Origin: Thoreauomyces humboldtii
Lineage: Eukaryota > Chytridiomycota > Chytridiomycetes > Spizellomycetales > Powellomycetaceae
DNA: 39,331 nt
Assembly: GCA_027596035.1 (NCBI GenBank)
Contig: JADGJA010000126.1
Location: forward strand, 1-39,331
Direction: 5' to 3'
The position numbers and the translations under genes were made by a program. The notes under the pieces were generated by a model, which saw nothing but the letters and a program-made list of their open reading frames with translations, made no database searches and had not been told where the DNA came from. Shown here one piece after another: positions 11,257 to 21,346 of the stretch (positions are counted from its first letter, which is position 1; every line of letters begins with the position of its first letter).

Positions 11257-12720
11257 ACAGCAAAGGTCTTGCCGTTTTCTCGTCGTTGTTCCTCTTGAAG
11301 ATATCCTTCCCATCGACTGCGAAAGCGGTACATGTGTATTAAACATTACGATTCGGTGTGCAAAACAGTGGGGCCAGCAATCAAAGGCTGTGGAACTTTC
11401 TGCTATGCTATCGGCTTGCAGGCTGAGCATGCCAGATGGTCAGAGAAGAAGCGAAAAGCCAAGATCATATTATGATATCGAGAAGAACTAACAAGAACCA
11501 AAAAAGGGGAGGCGCGGGGGGAAACTTGCTCGGTGCCTTGTTCTGAAAGAAGGTTGGAGATGGAGACCAGGTGAGAAGCGTAGACCCTCTGCATTTTACA
11601 CCGGCTGGGGACGGTTCGCCTCCCGTGAGGGAAGCAAGCTGCATTACCTACAGAAGAGACCAAAGACATGAAAAAGCAAGTGACAATACCGAGTATGCGG
11701 GATTCCCCCAGACGAGATCCTGTGTTCCACTGTGACTCGAACCATCCTGAAGCTCAACCGGTCTTACAACAAAAGTGGCCGGGAGTATCTTCAGGCTCCC
11801 TGATGAAAGAGGTTGAGAGAGAGACAGGATGGTCAGAGAAGAGAGCAATGAAGAAGGTGTGAGAGCTTTGGGTGGACTTTACCAATCCCAGAAGCCCAGA
11901 GAGCCCGAAGCTTCGGTTGGCCCGTCGAGGCTGAAGATCTTGGGGCGCCTGAGAAAGAGAGCGAGAGAGCGAGACATGAAGGTAAGAGAAGACGGAAAGC
12001 ATAATGTGACGATGATACTGTTCCCAATCCTCAAAGCCCAGAGAGCCCGGATGCTTTGGTTGGCCCGTCCGGCCCCGAAGCAAGACCAGTGAAGAATGAG
12101 TGAAGCCTCAAAGTCCCCTGTAACAGATGAGAAGGACAATAAGAGAGTAGACCGGCGATAAGCAAGATAGAAACGAGACGAGGCTGATGACTTACCAATC
12201 CTGGAAGCCCAGAGAGTACGAAGCTTCAGCTGGTATGGACGCCGAGAGATTACAGATGGCGCGTTGGTGAGGGAAGCTTACAATACGAGAGACGCAAGTT
12301 AGAACCGAAGGGGAAATGACTGGCCTGAGAAACACCCCGCGAATGTTCAATGACAGCTTTGACGAGGTGATCGAGATGTCCTCACGCCCGGCAGTCGTTG
12401 GCAAGGCGTGTCCCGCGAGAAGAGCTGCGCAGCAGTGGCCCGTTGGGAGATGTGCTCGGATGTCCGAAGAGATCGTGATCGAGGGAGATACGAATACGAG
12501 CGAAGAGAATTGATGCCGAGCGTGAGGATGAAGCTCTATGGATGAGAACGTTGGAAGATCCTGCTGGGCTAAGACTCTGCAGATGGGATGGAGCGAGTGG
12601 AGATGGGAAAAGCGTGGGAAAGGCGCGATGGGTGCCTGCTTCGTCTTATAGCGAGCGGTTTGAGGGTTTGAGGTCATCGTTCCCCTCGCCGTTCACCTCG
12701 CCGTCCACCCATTATCCCAA
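11257..12720. other. Region without a convincing protein gene; splice-like signals on the minus strand
   Basis: No frame here matches a family I know. The longest (minus, 12677-12192, 161 codons) is Ser/Pro/His-rich. On the minus strand, several pyrimidine-rich stretches end in acceptor-like CAG or TAG (for example about 11804, 11952, 12134) and are followed by GTAAGT/GTAAAG-like donors (about 12195, 11886). This hints at a spliced transcript read away from the gene at 12721. Repeat copies in it differ by single-base indels, which argues against protein coding. A TATA-like CTATAAGA lies on the minus strand near 12648. Confidence 0.4.
11882..12239 (-). repeat. Three degenerate direct repeats of an exon-like unit
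   Basis: A unit of about 45 bases occurs at about 11882-11926, 12024-12070 and 12195-12238 (spacing about 142 and 172). Each copy starts CCAATCC on the plus strand, then has AGCCCAGAGAG, then a variant of CGAAGCTTCGGTTGGCC; the first contains the 12-bp palindrome CCGAAGCTTCGG. Read on the minus strand, copies 1 and 3 end in GATTG directly before GTAAAG or GTAAGT. Flanks are purine-rich on the plus strand in all three, so the true repeat may be a diverged exon-plus-intron of about 150 bases. Confidence 0.6.
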
Positions 12721-14132
12721 ATGCGGACATTAACAGGCGCCAGCAGTGCCTCTCTACTCGCAAACGTCCGCAAGCTCCTCCCACCGCTCACGGGCGTTCT
12801 GCACAAGGGACAGGCTGGTGCGTAAATCAAAGCTTCCCTTCGAATTTGACCACAACCTTAACCGCTCCTTTGTCGTCCAACAGGTCGGATCGGTGTTGTT
12901 GGCGGGAGCGAAGAGTGAGTTGCTGGCCATCACCTCGCGTGCAATCATAATGGTTCCGCTCCACTCACAAGCCACCTCAGCTACACAGGAGCTCCATATT
13001 TTGCTGGAACTACATCTCTGAAATTGGTGCGCATGCCAGTCGAAATATCGGCCAACCTATGTGCTGAACAAGACTCGTAACGCAGGGAGCGGATCTCTGT
13101 CATGTTTTCTGCGAGAAGACCGCTGGACAGGCCATCAAGGTATGGCTCAGAGGCATTGCTGATTCTTGATACGCAACGCTCATGGATGTCCTCACGGTTC
13201 TGTAGACCTACTCGCCGGAGCTGATGGTGCACCCACTGCTGTTAACGACAAAGTAAGTGTGACCGTGCGCATGCTTCAGCACATCGAACGGCACTGAACC
13301 TACTTTGCACATCGTCAGTTCAGCAGAGCCTTCCACCCCGCGTGATGCTTTGGCGAAGCGTGTCTCAGACTCGATCGGCGAGATGCTCCCTCGCCTGCAT
13401 GTCCTCCTCATCGGCCCTGGACTCTCGCGCGATCCACTTATGCTCGCCATAGCCGCCAACGTAATCCTTGCCGCCAGGGATGCAAACCTTCCCATCGTCG
13501 TGGATGCGGACGGTCTTTATCTGGTCCAACGGAACCTGGACGTCATAAAGGGTTATCGACGCTGTATTCTCACTCCCAACGTCGTGGAGTTCAAACGTCT
13601 TTGTGAGGCGGCCGGTGTTGACGTTGATGGGAAAGGCGAGGATGATGCTGCAAAGATGCTCGGCAAAGCTCTGGGAGGCGTTACTATTCTTCGGAAGGGT
13701 GCGGTGGATGTCATTTCCAACGGAGACGAGATCATCGAGTGCGATGCGCAAGGATCTCCGCGCCGATGCGGAGGTCAGGGCGACCTGCTCTCGGGGGCCT
13801 GCGCTACCTTTCTCGCCTGGGGACACAACTACGGAGGAAATGCCTGGGAGTATGACTGTTTACCATCGCCTGATTTTTCTTGCTTCCCCTTTCGCGCTGA
13901 TCATGTACTGACTCCGCTGTTTTCCTCCTTCTCTAGCCATCCCACGGATCCAGAACTTAACGGTGACGAGTTCGAAACCCGGCTCCCGCTGCTCGCAGCG
14001 TGGGGTGCTTCCCTCTTTGCCAGGTCGTGCTCGAGGCAGGCGTTCGAAGCGTCTGGGAGGAGCATGGTCACGGGTGACATGATCGCAGGGATCGGAAAAG
14101 TGTTTGCCGAGATCTTCGAACCTAAACTTTGA
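12721..14132 (+). CDS. NAXD: ATP-dependent (S)-NAD(P)H-hydrate dehydratase
   Basis: Seven exons: 12721-12817, 12884-12914, 12981-13026, 13086-13139, 13206-13252, 13319-13849, 13937-14132, giving 333 aa. The enzyme uses ATP (ADP in some bacteria) to dehydrate the S form of damaged NADHX/NADPHX, restoring NAD(P)H. The fold is ribokinase-like. Visible landmarks in order: RIGVVGGSE, YTGAPYFAG, GADLCHVFC, YSPELMVHPLL, IGPGL (123-127), VVDADGLYL, TPNVVEF, LRKGAVDVI, and the signature GGQGDLLSG with catalytic-type Asp247. A conserved C-terminal block ends with GRSMVTGDMIAGIG. Length matches the eukaryotic family. The last intron (13850-13936) is 87 bases and open in frame, so a retained-intron isoform is possible. 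No targeting peptide is obvious. Converges with the gene ending at 14447. Confidence 0.93.
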
Positions 14133-14446
14133 CGGACGGACCTGGTTTCGGTTCCCCTACGACCCGCATTTGCCATGCAAATCTCGCAGTATATATTGGC
14201 GAAACTGAGGTAGGGTAGCATGTACAGAAGTATTGAGCGCAGACCATTTTCATTGGGGATGACGCAACGATCTATGGTAGCTCTTGCTCGTGCTGCACCG
14301 CTTCTTCCCTGGATCAGGCTAACATAGCAGATCTTCGAAAGATGAGTTATTATGTAATATTGTGAATTGATCCATACACCGTATGCTTTGCATATACAGC
14401 ATAAACAAACATGATCCCCACTCTCGGGATTCCTGCACTTTCACTC
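14133..14446. other. Convergent 3' intergenic spacer
   Basis: The spacer lies between two convergent genes. It is AT-richer than its surroundings, and I see no gene in it. Confidence 0.5.
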
Positions 14447-17170
14447 CTACAAAACATCGATCCTCCACGCCGCAACAGCAGCTAAAGCCTCCACGGCACC
14501 ACGAGCCACCGCCGTGTTCTCATCCCTTGCCAACCTCTTCAACCCGTCCAGCGCACCAGCCGCCACCATGATTTCGGCCATCCCCTTCTCGACAGCCGCC
14601 AGGTTCTTGACGCACTCGACTCCCCTGTGATGGATCTCGGACGCTTCCTCTCGCGACAACCCAGACGCGGCAGACGGGGGGGCCAGGAGACCCACCACGA
14701 TCTGCACGCCTCGAGTGATGGTCGGTCCGGGAGAGACGGCGTCGCGTCGAGTCACGACAGCGGTGGACGTTGTTTTTCCGTCCCGGTCACCTGGAGCGTT
14801 CGCCCCGAACGTCTCAGCGACGATCCTCCTACACGCCGTCGGCGACGAGCTCAGGATGGCGATGGCACCCGCCGCGGCTCTCCTCGTGGCGAAATCCTCC
14901 GCGTCCGCCAAAGCCAGCAGGATCTTGAACGCTCCCGCCGACGCACCGACCTGGGCGACGGCCGTGGCGTCGCCGGCGTAGGCGGCGAAGACGGTGGGAT
15001 CGAACATCATGTTGCAGATGGCTTCCGCCGCCGCTCGACGGACCATGTCGTGGTCGGCGAACAGGAGTTCCTCGAAGGCTCGGATGCCGCCGGCGTGGAC
15101 GATCCGAGCTCGGATGTCGTCGTTCATGGATCCGAGGTTCGTGAGGGCCATCAGGGCCTCGAACTGGGCGAGTTGGTTGGTGACGGGTTGGGAGGGTTTG
15201 GCGAGTGGAGTTGTTGAGGACGATGAGGAAGAGGTGTGTTGCGTGGTGAGGAGGGAAAGGAGGGGTCGAACGAGGTCGGCGGCGAGGTTGGACTGGAAGG
15301 CGTGGTTCGGATTGACTGTGATGGCGATCTTTGCGATCGCATGAGCCGCAAGTCTTGCACCTTCTTCGCTTGCAGTGGATTGATCTGTAGAACGTGCGAG
15401 TTCGACGAGCCCTCTCGCGGCTCCTTGTTGCACCAATACGCTATGGAGCTTTCGATTCGTGGCAAGGCTACAAAGGATCTGCGCGACCAGATCCTGGATG
15501 CGAGGAGATGCGTTCTCGCCCTTCTTCACGAGGGCGAACATGGCGGGTACGCAGCCGTGCTGTACCACCTTGATGCCACGTACCATGACGCGAGCATCCG
15601 TGTCTAGTTCGGCGTCCGGGTCGTCGGTCACGCTGGTATCCTTGGCCATCTTACGCAGGTTCTTGACTTGTTCTTCCTCTTGCGACAGTTTGCGACGGAA
15701 ACCCGTGATGCTGGCAAGGACGGTCAGGAACCCGAAGGCCAGGCCTCGATCTGATTGCATGTAGCGCACGGACGTTGGCAGGAAGGTCGGATGAGAGGTT
15801 AGGTGGTCTTTCACGCGAGGTTGGATGCTGAGATAGGCGAGTCCTTCCATGGCGCGCAGATGTGATTGAGTGTCGACCTTCGTGTCAGCGAGGACGGCGA
15901 TGAAAGCATCCACAGAGGCCATAGCGTTCACGTCGACCGTCTGAGACAAGTCAGTGTTGGATGCGACGAGCTTGGTAAGCGTGACGGAAGCCGCGCTGCT
16001 TAACCGCACGTCCCTGCTTTTTGCCATGTCGTTCAAGAAGGACATACAGTGTGCGCTGACGAGATCTCGATTCGTTTTCTGCGTGCACGCATTAGAGAGA
16101 ACTTCGAGTAGTGCCAGCTGCGTCGAAGGCGCATCCGATTCGACGCAGTCGACCACCGACTCGAGGAGTCCTGGCACTGCGAAAATGGCTGATCCATATT
16201 CGTCGTTGGCTTGCATGACGGCCGAGAGCGCGAGTAAGCCCTTCGTCTTTGTCTTTGGAGACGAAGAGTCGATGCATCGCGTGATTTCCGTAGCGCAAGC
16301 CTCACGAACCGCCTTTCGGTTGCCTTCGGTGACGACCTGCTCGAATATCCGTACCAACGCGGCAGGGACTAGGCCTTTGATGTTCTCGTTGGGGTCCAAC
16401 ACAAGGTCGAACAGGGCGCTGCCGTGTGCCTGGATCAAGCCCATCCCGATTGCCTCGTTGGCTATCGTCTTGATGAGGGCACCAAAGGTAGCTACGCGAA
16501 GCTTATCGTTCTCCGAGGTCCTCAGACGACGCGTTAAAGCGGCGGCAATTCCCCGTGCCTGCACGATGGGAAAGTCGGTCACATTGGCAGCGTCTGCGGT
16601 AGATGCAAGCAGCACCGTAGACGCAAGAAGGTCTACTACGGGGAGCGCAGTCAAGTCGTTCGGATCATCGCCAAGCAGCGCGTCCACCGAGCCTTCCGTC
16701 AACAGCACCAGAGCCCGAACGGCAGCCGGTGGATCGCGCGACAGTTGCCGCAGGACTCGCAGAAGTCCGCTCTGCAGTGCCTCGGACTTGCCGCTCGTCC
16801 GAGCAACTTGGAGCAGCTTGGTCATCACAGCTTCCAAGGCTCCGTCCTGCAGCAATCGCGCCGCGGCCCCCGAGTCCGCCGACAGGGAGGCCAAACGCTG
16901 AGCGGCATCCACCGCCTCTTTCTCCTCTTTGCTGTTGAGTGCGGTCAACAGAGCCGATGTGGTCGTCGCGGTCTGTTCTGCGCTCTTCTTCGCGGACAGC
17001 ACGAGAAGGTCACGCATGGCGGTGACGACATCCTGGTTTGTGCGATCGATGGCCAGTGCCGACTTTAGGTCTGCTAGGGCGAGGGGGTATTCGCCTTGGG
17101 CTTTGTGAGCTTCGGCCTTTGCGAGAAAGGCCAAGGTTGCGACGTGGGCCTTCTCCAGATCTGCCGTCAT
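14447..17170 (-). CDS. UNC-45/She4-like UCS-domain myosin chaperone (armadillo repeats)
   Basis: An uninterrupted frame of 907 codons. UCS proteins bind myosin motor domains and, through TPRs when present, Hsp90. Residues 1-60 hold one TPR-like unit (AHKAQGEYPLALADLKSALAID). The rest is a superhelix of Ala/Leu-rich armadillo-type repeats, including QFEALMALTNLGSMNDDIRARIV, AAAEAICNMMFDPTVF and, near the end, CVKNLAAVEKGMAEIMVAAGALDGL. Length and C-terminal motifs fit the UNC-45/Cro1/She4 group, though the N-terminal TPR block is shorter than in animal UNC-45. An alternative start is a 28-base first exon at 17256-17229 joined by a 68-base intron (17228-17161) into the same frame, giving 913 aa. 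Armadillo proteins of other function are the main alternative. Confidence 0.82.
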   Translation of the reverse strand: MTADLEKAHVATLAFLAKAEAHKAQGEYPLALADLKSALAIDRTNQDVVTAMRDLLVLSAKKSAEQTATTTSALLTALNSKEEKEAVDAAQRLASLSADSGAAARLLQDGALEAVMTKLLQVARTSGKSEALQSGLLRVLRQLSRDPPAAVRALVLLTEGSVDALLGDDPNDLTALPVVDLLASTVLLASTADAANVTDFPIVQARGIAAALTRRLRTSENDKLRVATFGALIKTIANEAIGMGLIQAHGSALFDLVLDPNENIKGLVPAALVRIFEQVVTEGNRKAVREACATEITRCIDSSSPKTKTKGLLALSAVMQANDEYGSAIFAVPGLLESVVDCVESDAPSTQLALLEVLSNACTQKTNRDLVSAHCMSFLNDMAKSRDVRLSSAASVTLTKLVASNTDLSQTVDVNAMASVDAFIAVLADTKVDTQSHLRAMEGLAYLSIQPRVKDHLTSHPTFLPTSVRYMQSDRGLAFGFLTVLASITGFRRKLSQEEEQVKNLRKMAKDTSVTDDPDAELDTDARVMVRGIKVVQHGCVPAMFALVKKGENASPRIQDLVAQILCSLATNRKLHSVLVQQGAARGLVELARSTDQSTASEEGARLAAHAIAKIAITVNPNHAFQSNLAADLVRPLLSLLTTQHTSSSSSSTTPLAKPSQPVTNQLAQFEALMALTNLGSMNDDIRARIVHAGGIRAFEELLFADHDMVRRAAAEAICNMMFDPTVFAAYAGDATAVAQVGASAGAFKILLALADAEDFATRRAAAGAIAILSSSPTACRRIVAETFGANAPGDRDGKTTSTAVVTRRDAVSPGPTITRGVQIVVGLLAPPSAASGLSREEASEIHHRGVECVKNLAAVEKGMAEIMVAAGALDGLKRLARDENTAVARGAVEALAAVAAWRIDVL

Positions 17171-17527
17171 GGGTCAGTTGGGTGCGGGGTGACAAATGCG
17201 ACCGTTTTTGCGATTCGAATTCTCTTACATGCCTGCTGCAGCGTGGGGCGTGACATGAGTGGAGGAGGAGAAGGAAGCCTGCAGAGGCCCCCCTTCGTCG
17301 TGGTGGTTGTCTGCTTCCTTCAACATTGCGAATGGTCCCAATGGTCGTTCGCCGTGTTGCGAATTGACACTTTACACAGTCTCGTCCTCTTTCTGCTGAC
17401 GGCTCGAGCGTTTTCGACAGACCTCGTTCACCTCTCCTGGTCTCCTGGTCTCTCTCGTGTCGCTCTCTCTCTCTGCGCTCTGCTCTCTCTCCTACTGTTT
17501 GTGCTCAACTGGGACCTCCACACTGGT

Positions 17528-17544
17528 ACATGTACTGTACATGT
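17528..17544. promoter_or_regulatory. Near-perfect ACATGTAC palindrome
   Basis: ACATGTAC and its reverse complement GTACATGT flank a single T. It resembles the GTAC-type motifs upstream of the GT2 gene and sits in a divergent intergenic region, so a binding site is plausible. Confidence 0.35.
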
Positions 17545-18021
17545 GACATACTCCTGCTCAGGACGATTTCCTTCGGAACGATACCGTATGTAGACCCAGC
17601 AACGTCGACGGCCGGACGGTATGGTCCTTGGGCAACCGGGAACCAACACCGCAAGTCCGTATCATAGTAGCCGCCCTCTGCTCAGGGTCGACTGAACCCT
17701 TCATCATTCGGCATCGCTCCAGGGACGTTTCCCCTATTACGCGGCACTTTTCAAGGTTGCACGTTTTCTGTTGTTGGTGTACGGGACAGACTGAGGTCGC
17801 GCCAGAAGTGGGTTTCCCTGGAACGCGTGCCTCGCAGCAAGCCTCCCACGCAATCGCCGTGTGCGACGCTCCCCCGCCGGCTGCACTCTTGACCCCCTTT
17901 CTCGAGTTTTTTTTTTTTACAATTCCCTATGAACTCATAAATCATCCCTCGCACTGGCGTTCCCGCTCCCGCGATCCCTTCCATCATCCTAGAAGTCCGA
18001 AGAGGTAGCAGTGTTTTCTGT

Positions 18022-18052
18022 ACATGCGTGTGTGCATGTGTGTGTGTGTGGG
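18022..18052. repeat. GT-rich microsatellite
   Basis: An alternating TG run with a few interruptions, 50-80 bases upstream of the elongase start codon, probably in its 5' leader. Confidence 0.7.
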
Positions 18053-18105
18053 TTCTTTCTGCCTTCTGACACTCTCTCTGCCAATTCACTCCCAGCTCCA
18101 TCAGG

Positions 18106-19292
18106 ATGGCAATCCCCCGTCCAGAAGACCTTTTCATCGCCGGCGCTCGCGCCATCGGCACGTACACGAGTCCGTACCTAGATCCGATCGAAGCCCATCT
18201 CGTCTCCCTCCTCCGTCACCACCTCCCCCAGGTCTCGTCCTACGCCCAGACATGGCTCTCCACCTCGCGATCTGTCCACGCCCAACGGCTTCCCCTCATG
18301 GACCCTTTCCACGTCCTCATCATCATCGCCCTGTACCTCGTCGCCGTATTCGGCGGAAAGGTTTTGATGAAGGAAACGGAAAAGTTCAACGCGAAGGGTC
18401 TCATGCTGTATCACAACGCATTCCTCTTGACGCTGAGTGGGTACATGTGTGTCGCGACCTTGATGGAGGCGTACAAGCAGGGTTACTCCGTGGCGGGAAA
18501 CTACGAGGACGAGACAAAGACGGGATGGCCGGTACGGGTTCTGCTTGAGATCTGTTTACCGTTGCAGAATCAATCTGATTTCTTGCCTTTGATGTCCCCT
18601 TTTTTTTTTGGCTCAAGATGGCTAAGCTCATGTGGCTCTTTTACGTCTCGAAGACGGTCGAGTTCATGGATACGGTGGGTGCCTCCATCACCCCTCGGTA
18701 GGGCCATGCCGAAGATCGGGAGCTCATCAAGCACATGTCCTTCCAGATTATCATGGTCCTCAAAAAGAACGACAGACAGATCTCGTTCCTTCACATGTAC
18801 CACCACTGCAGCATCTTTGCCGTCTGGTGGTTTGTCACGTTCAAGGCTCCCACCGGTGAATGTAAGACAACCCGCTTCCCCTGGGCTGCCGCACACGCAC
18901 ACAACACACCAACCTACTTCCCATTCTTCCCAGCCTACTTCTCCGCAGCCCTGAACTCGTTCATCCACGTGGTCATGTACGGCTACTACTTCTGCATGGC
19001 GGTGGGGATCCGTCAGGTGTCGTTCGTGAAGCTGTACATCACGCGACTCCAGCTCACGCAGTTCTGCTGCATGATGGGTCAATCCATCTACCTCCTCTGG
19101 AACCACAGGTACGGGACCTCCAAGCCCGAGGACACGTATCCCGCGGGAAGGAGTCCGTACCCTGTGGACATCGCCGTCCTGCTCTTCTTCTACATGTGGA
19201 CCATGTTGGGACTGTTTGCAAACTTTTTCGTCAAGGAGGCGAGGAGGACGAGGGCGCTCAGGAGGGTTGCGAAGGAGACGAAGAGTCAGTGA
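18106..19292 (+). CDS. ELO-family very-long-chain or polyunsaturated fatty-acid elongase (3-ketoacyl-CoA synthase)
   Basis: Four exons: 18106-18531, 18618-18674, 18747-18861, 18934-19292, giving 318 aa. ELO proteins condense malonyl-CoA with acyl-CoA in the ER membrane, the first step of each two-carbon elongation. The sequence shows the family blocks in order: KTVEFMDT, IIMVLKKN, the histidine box FLHMYHH, PTGESYFSAALNSFIHVVMYGYYF, and RLQLTQFCCMMGQ. Several hydrophobic segments span the chain. The C-terminus is basic (KEARRTRALRRVAKETKSQ), as is usual for ER retention in this family. The MYHH box and HVVMYGYYF block are of the kind seen in animal ELOVL and PUFA elongases; substrate length cannot be told from sequence alone. 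Confidence 0.93.
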
Positions 19293-20149
19293 TTGGCCAT
19301 TTATATTTTATTCTGGATGGAGCTCGTCGTTCCCTTTCGACCGCTACTGGATCATCACCGTTTACCATCTGGATCGGGGTTATCCGTGTGGGGTGCCCTT
19401 TGCTTATGCAAAATGCTGCCGTGCGGAAAACTCTCAACAATGGCATGTAAATAGGATTTGTTGTATGGACATCATTCCAAAAAACAAACCCCCGCCCCAA
19501 TCGTCTACTACTTAAGTATCTTGATGGTCCCGCTCATGTTGCTCGCAAATCTCATCGCTGTCGAACCATCCGCAGAGATGTCTTCCGCGCTGGGCGGACG
19601 GACTCGAAGTTTTCCCGGCGGGGGACAACGGCGTTCTTCCGGTTTCCTCCTCACGTACGGTTACGGTCGACTCCTTCCTCTAGCGTCGAGTGTTTTGGGC
19701 TCAAAGGACTGCTTCTGTGTGGGATTCTCCCTTTTTTTTGTTCCTTGTTGTGTTTCAGCGTTGTGCACCCCTTCCCGTAGGAAAAATAGTCCAACGAAAA
19801 AAGGTGAAAAAGTTTTTGATGCCCTCACCACGGCCATGGGACAAAGAATGGAGGCTCTACTGTACTCTCAAACAACGGAAGAGAAGGTCCTTCTGCCCCA
19901 GTGGGGTTCGTTCGTACGCGGACAGCGTTCGGGGAACAGTCGAAATTTCTCTTTTGGTCGCCTGAAAATAGAGTGTGTCTTCATGCAAACGCAGATCCCA
20001 TTGAACGAGATGAATGGAGCAAGGCTATATAGGGGGCACTCTTTGTTCAGCGCCTCACTTCTTTTGTGCCGAGGCCATCGCAACCTTCCGTTCTATAAAG
20101 GAACCGCGCTTATCGACTTGGTCCAGTCGGCATCAAACCAAAGCATACC
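19293..20149. other. Intergenic: elongase 3' end and protease promoter
   Basis: No supported gene. Open frames on both strands are short and unlike known proteins. The 3' part carries TATA elements for the protease. Confidence 0.5.
20025..20099 (+). promoter_or_regulatory. TATA elements of the aspartic protease gene
   Basis: CTATATAG at 20025-20032 and TATAAA at 20094-20099 lie about 120 and 51 bases before the start codon at 20150. Clear TATA boxes are rare elsewhere in the window, which fits an inducible secreted enzyme. Confidence 0.55.
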
Positions 20150-21346
20150 ATGAAGCTCTCGATCCTCTCTGTAGCAACGTTGCTCTGCGCCAGCACTTCC
20201 GTCTCGGCAGCCCCAACCACCACCGTCTCGACCTCGACCACCGACGCTGTCCATGTCCCACTCACTCGAACCGTGGGTCGCGTCGCCCCCGCCCAACGCG
20301 TAGCAGCTCGCCACGTCGAACGCATCGCAAAGGCCAAGGGCGTCCCGCTCGGCGACGTTCCGTACGGCGGTTCCCGCGACCAGTTCTGGAACATCCCTGT
20401 CACCGTCGGCAAGAACCAGAACTTTCAGTTGTGTCTGGACAGCGGGTCTTGGGACATCTGGATCCGTGGAGCGAACTGCGTGTCTCCCGACACGTCGTGC
20501 GGTCCCACTCGTCCTCACGTCAACGTCTCGGACCCTCATCAGTTCAAGAACACGACGCTTAGTTATAAGGTCGGTTACGCGTCAGGGTATTCCAACGGTT
20601 CCATCGTTCAGGGTGACTACACCATCGGTTCCATGACGGCAAAGAACGCCTACTTTGGCGTATCTCGCTTCGAGGCCGACTTTGACGAGATCATCGACAG
20701 CGGGATGATCGGTCTCGGTTTCCCATCCCGTTCCAACATCGCCACGCAGACGAACGGAAAGGGACCGGCGGCGGCGCTCGGCGTCACCAGCTTCGGCATG
20801 TACCTTCAGAACAGCGAGGACGGAGATTCGGGTGTCCTCACCTTCAACGGAGTGGACGAGACAAAGTTCCACGGCGATCTATCCTACCACCCGGTCCACA
20901 ACGTGACGCAGGGTTACTGGTCCCTCTCCACCCTCAGCAGCACCGTCTCGCTCGGCAAGGTCCTACCCGCCACGCCCATCACGGTGGACTACTCGATCGT
21001 CGACAGCGGCACGGCCGGCATCCTTCTGGGAACCACGGAAGCCAACGCGATCATTTCCCACTTCAACGTGACGTCGGACGGATACATCGACTGCGACGTG
21101 GCTCGGACCGGTCCGGACCTCACCATCAGGCTCCAGGGTCGTCCCTTCGTGATCCCGGCTTCCATGTACGTCGTGAGGGGGACCGTCGAGTCGCCGCAGT
21201 GTTCGTTGGGGATCTACGGTGGCGCGGACAACGTCTACGGTGGGGTCCTTGGTGGTCCCTTCCTTCGTGCGTATTATGCGTACCATGATTACAAGAACTT
21301 GAGGATGGGCTTCGCGAAGGCGATCCACCCGAAGGCAAGGGCGTGA
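20150..21346 (+). CDS. Secreted pepsin-like aspartic protease (family A1)
   Basis: A single exon of 398 aa. Residues 1-20 form a signal peptide (hydrophobic core LSILSVATLLCA, likely cleavage after VSA). A Thr/Ser-rich propeptide follows to about residue 70. The two catalytic motifs are DSGSWDIW at Asp97 and VDSGTAGILLG at Asp285; both are DSG, whereas the first is DTG in most pepsins. A Cys pair (110 and 117) follows the first active-site Asp, and several N-glycosylation sequons are present (NVS, NTT, NVT). The C-terminal block GGVLGGPFLRAYY matches the conserved end of A1 proteases. It likely digests external protein as a saprotroph or parasite. The lack of introns contrasts with most neighbours. 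Confidence 0.93.
   Translation: MKLSILSVATLLCASTSVSAAPTTTVSTSTTDAVHVPLTRTVGRVAPAQRVAARHVERIAKAKGVPLGDVPYGGSRDQFWNIPVTVGKNQNFQLCLDSGSWDIWIRGANCVSPDTSCGPTRPHVNVSDPHQFKNTTLSYKVGYASGYSNGSIVQGDYTIGSMTAKNAYFGVSRFEADFDEIIDSGMIGLGFPSRSNIATQTNGKGPAAALGVTSFGMYLQNSEDGDSGVLTFNGVDETKFHGDLSYHPVHNVTQGYWSLSTLSSTVSLGKVLPATPITVDYSIVDSGTAGILLGTTEANAIISHFNVTSDGYIDCDVARTGPDLTIRLQGRPFVIPASMYVVRGTVESPQCSLGIYGGADNVYGGVLGGPFLRAYYAYHDYKNLRMGFAKAIHPKARA

Larger units (their letters stand above)
17171..18105. other. Divergent promoter region between UNC-45-like and ELO genes
   Basis: About 0.9 kb with no supported gene. It contains CT-rich runs (about 17455-17495), a GTAC-type palindrome at 17528-17544, nine T at about 17910-17919, and a GT-rich microsatellite near 18022-18052 just upstream of the elongase start. 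It probably drives both flanking genes. Confidence 0.5.

Noticed and set aside
11700..11780. A GGTTCGAGTC-like T-loop on the minus strand suggesting a tRNA
   Set aside because: The flanking bases do not form a T-stem or acceptor stem, and no anticodon arm is found at the right distance.
11790..12240. Box C/D snoRNA candidates based on TGATGA-like boxes on the plus strand near 11800, 12010 and 12185
   Set aside because: No CTGA D box with terminal stem is found at the usual spacing.
11879..12677. Minus-strand frames of 86 and 161 codons read as a protein with Leu/Trp repeats
   Set aside because: The repeat copies differ by single-base indels that change frame, so the peptide similarity is a by-product of DNA repeats.
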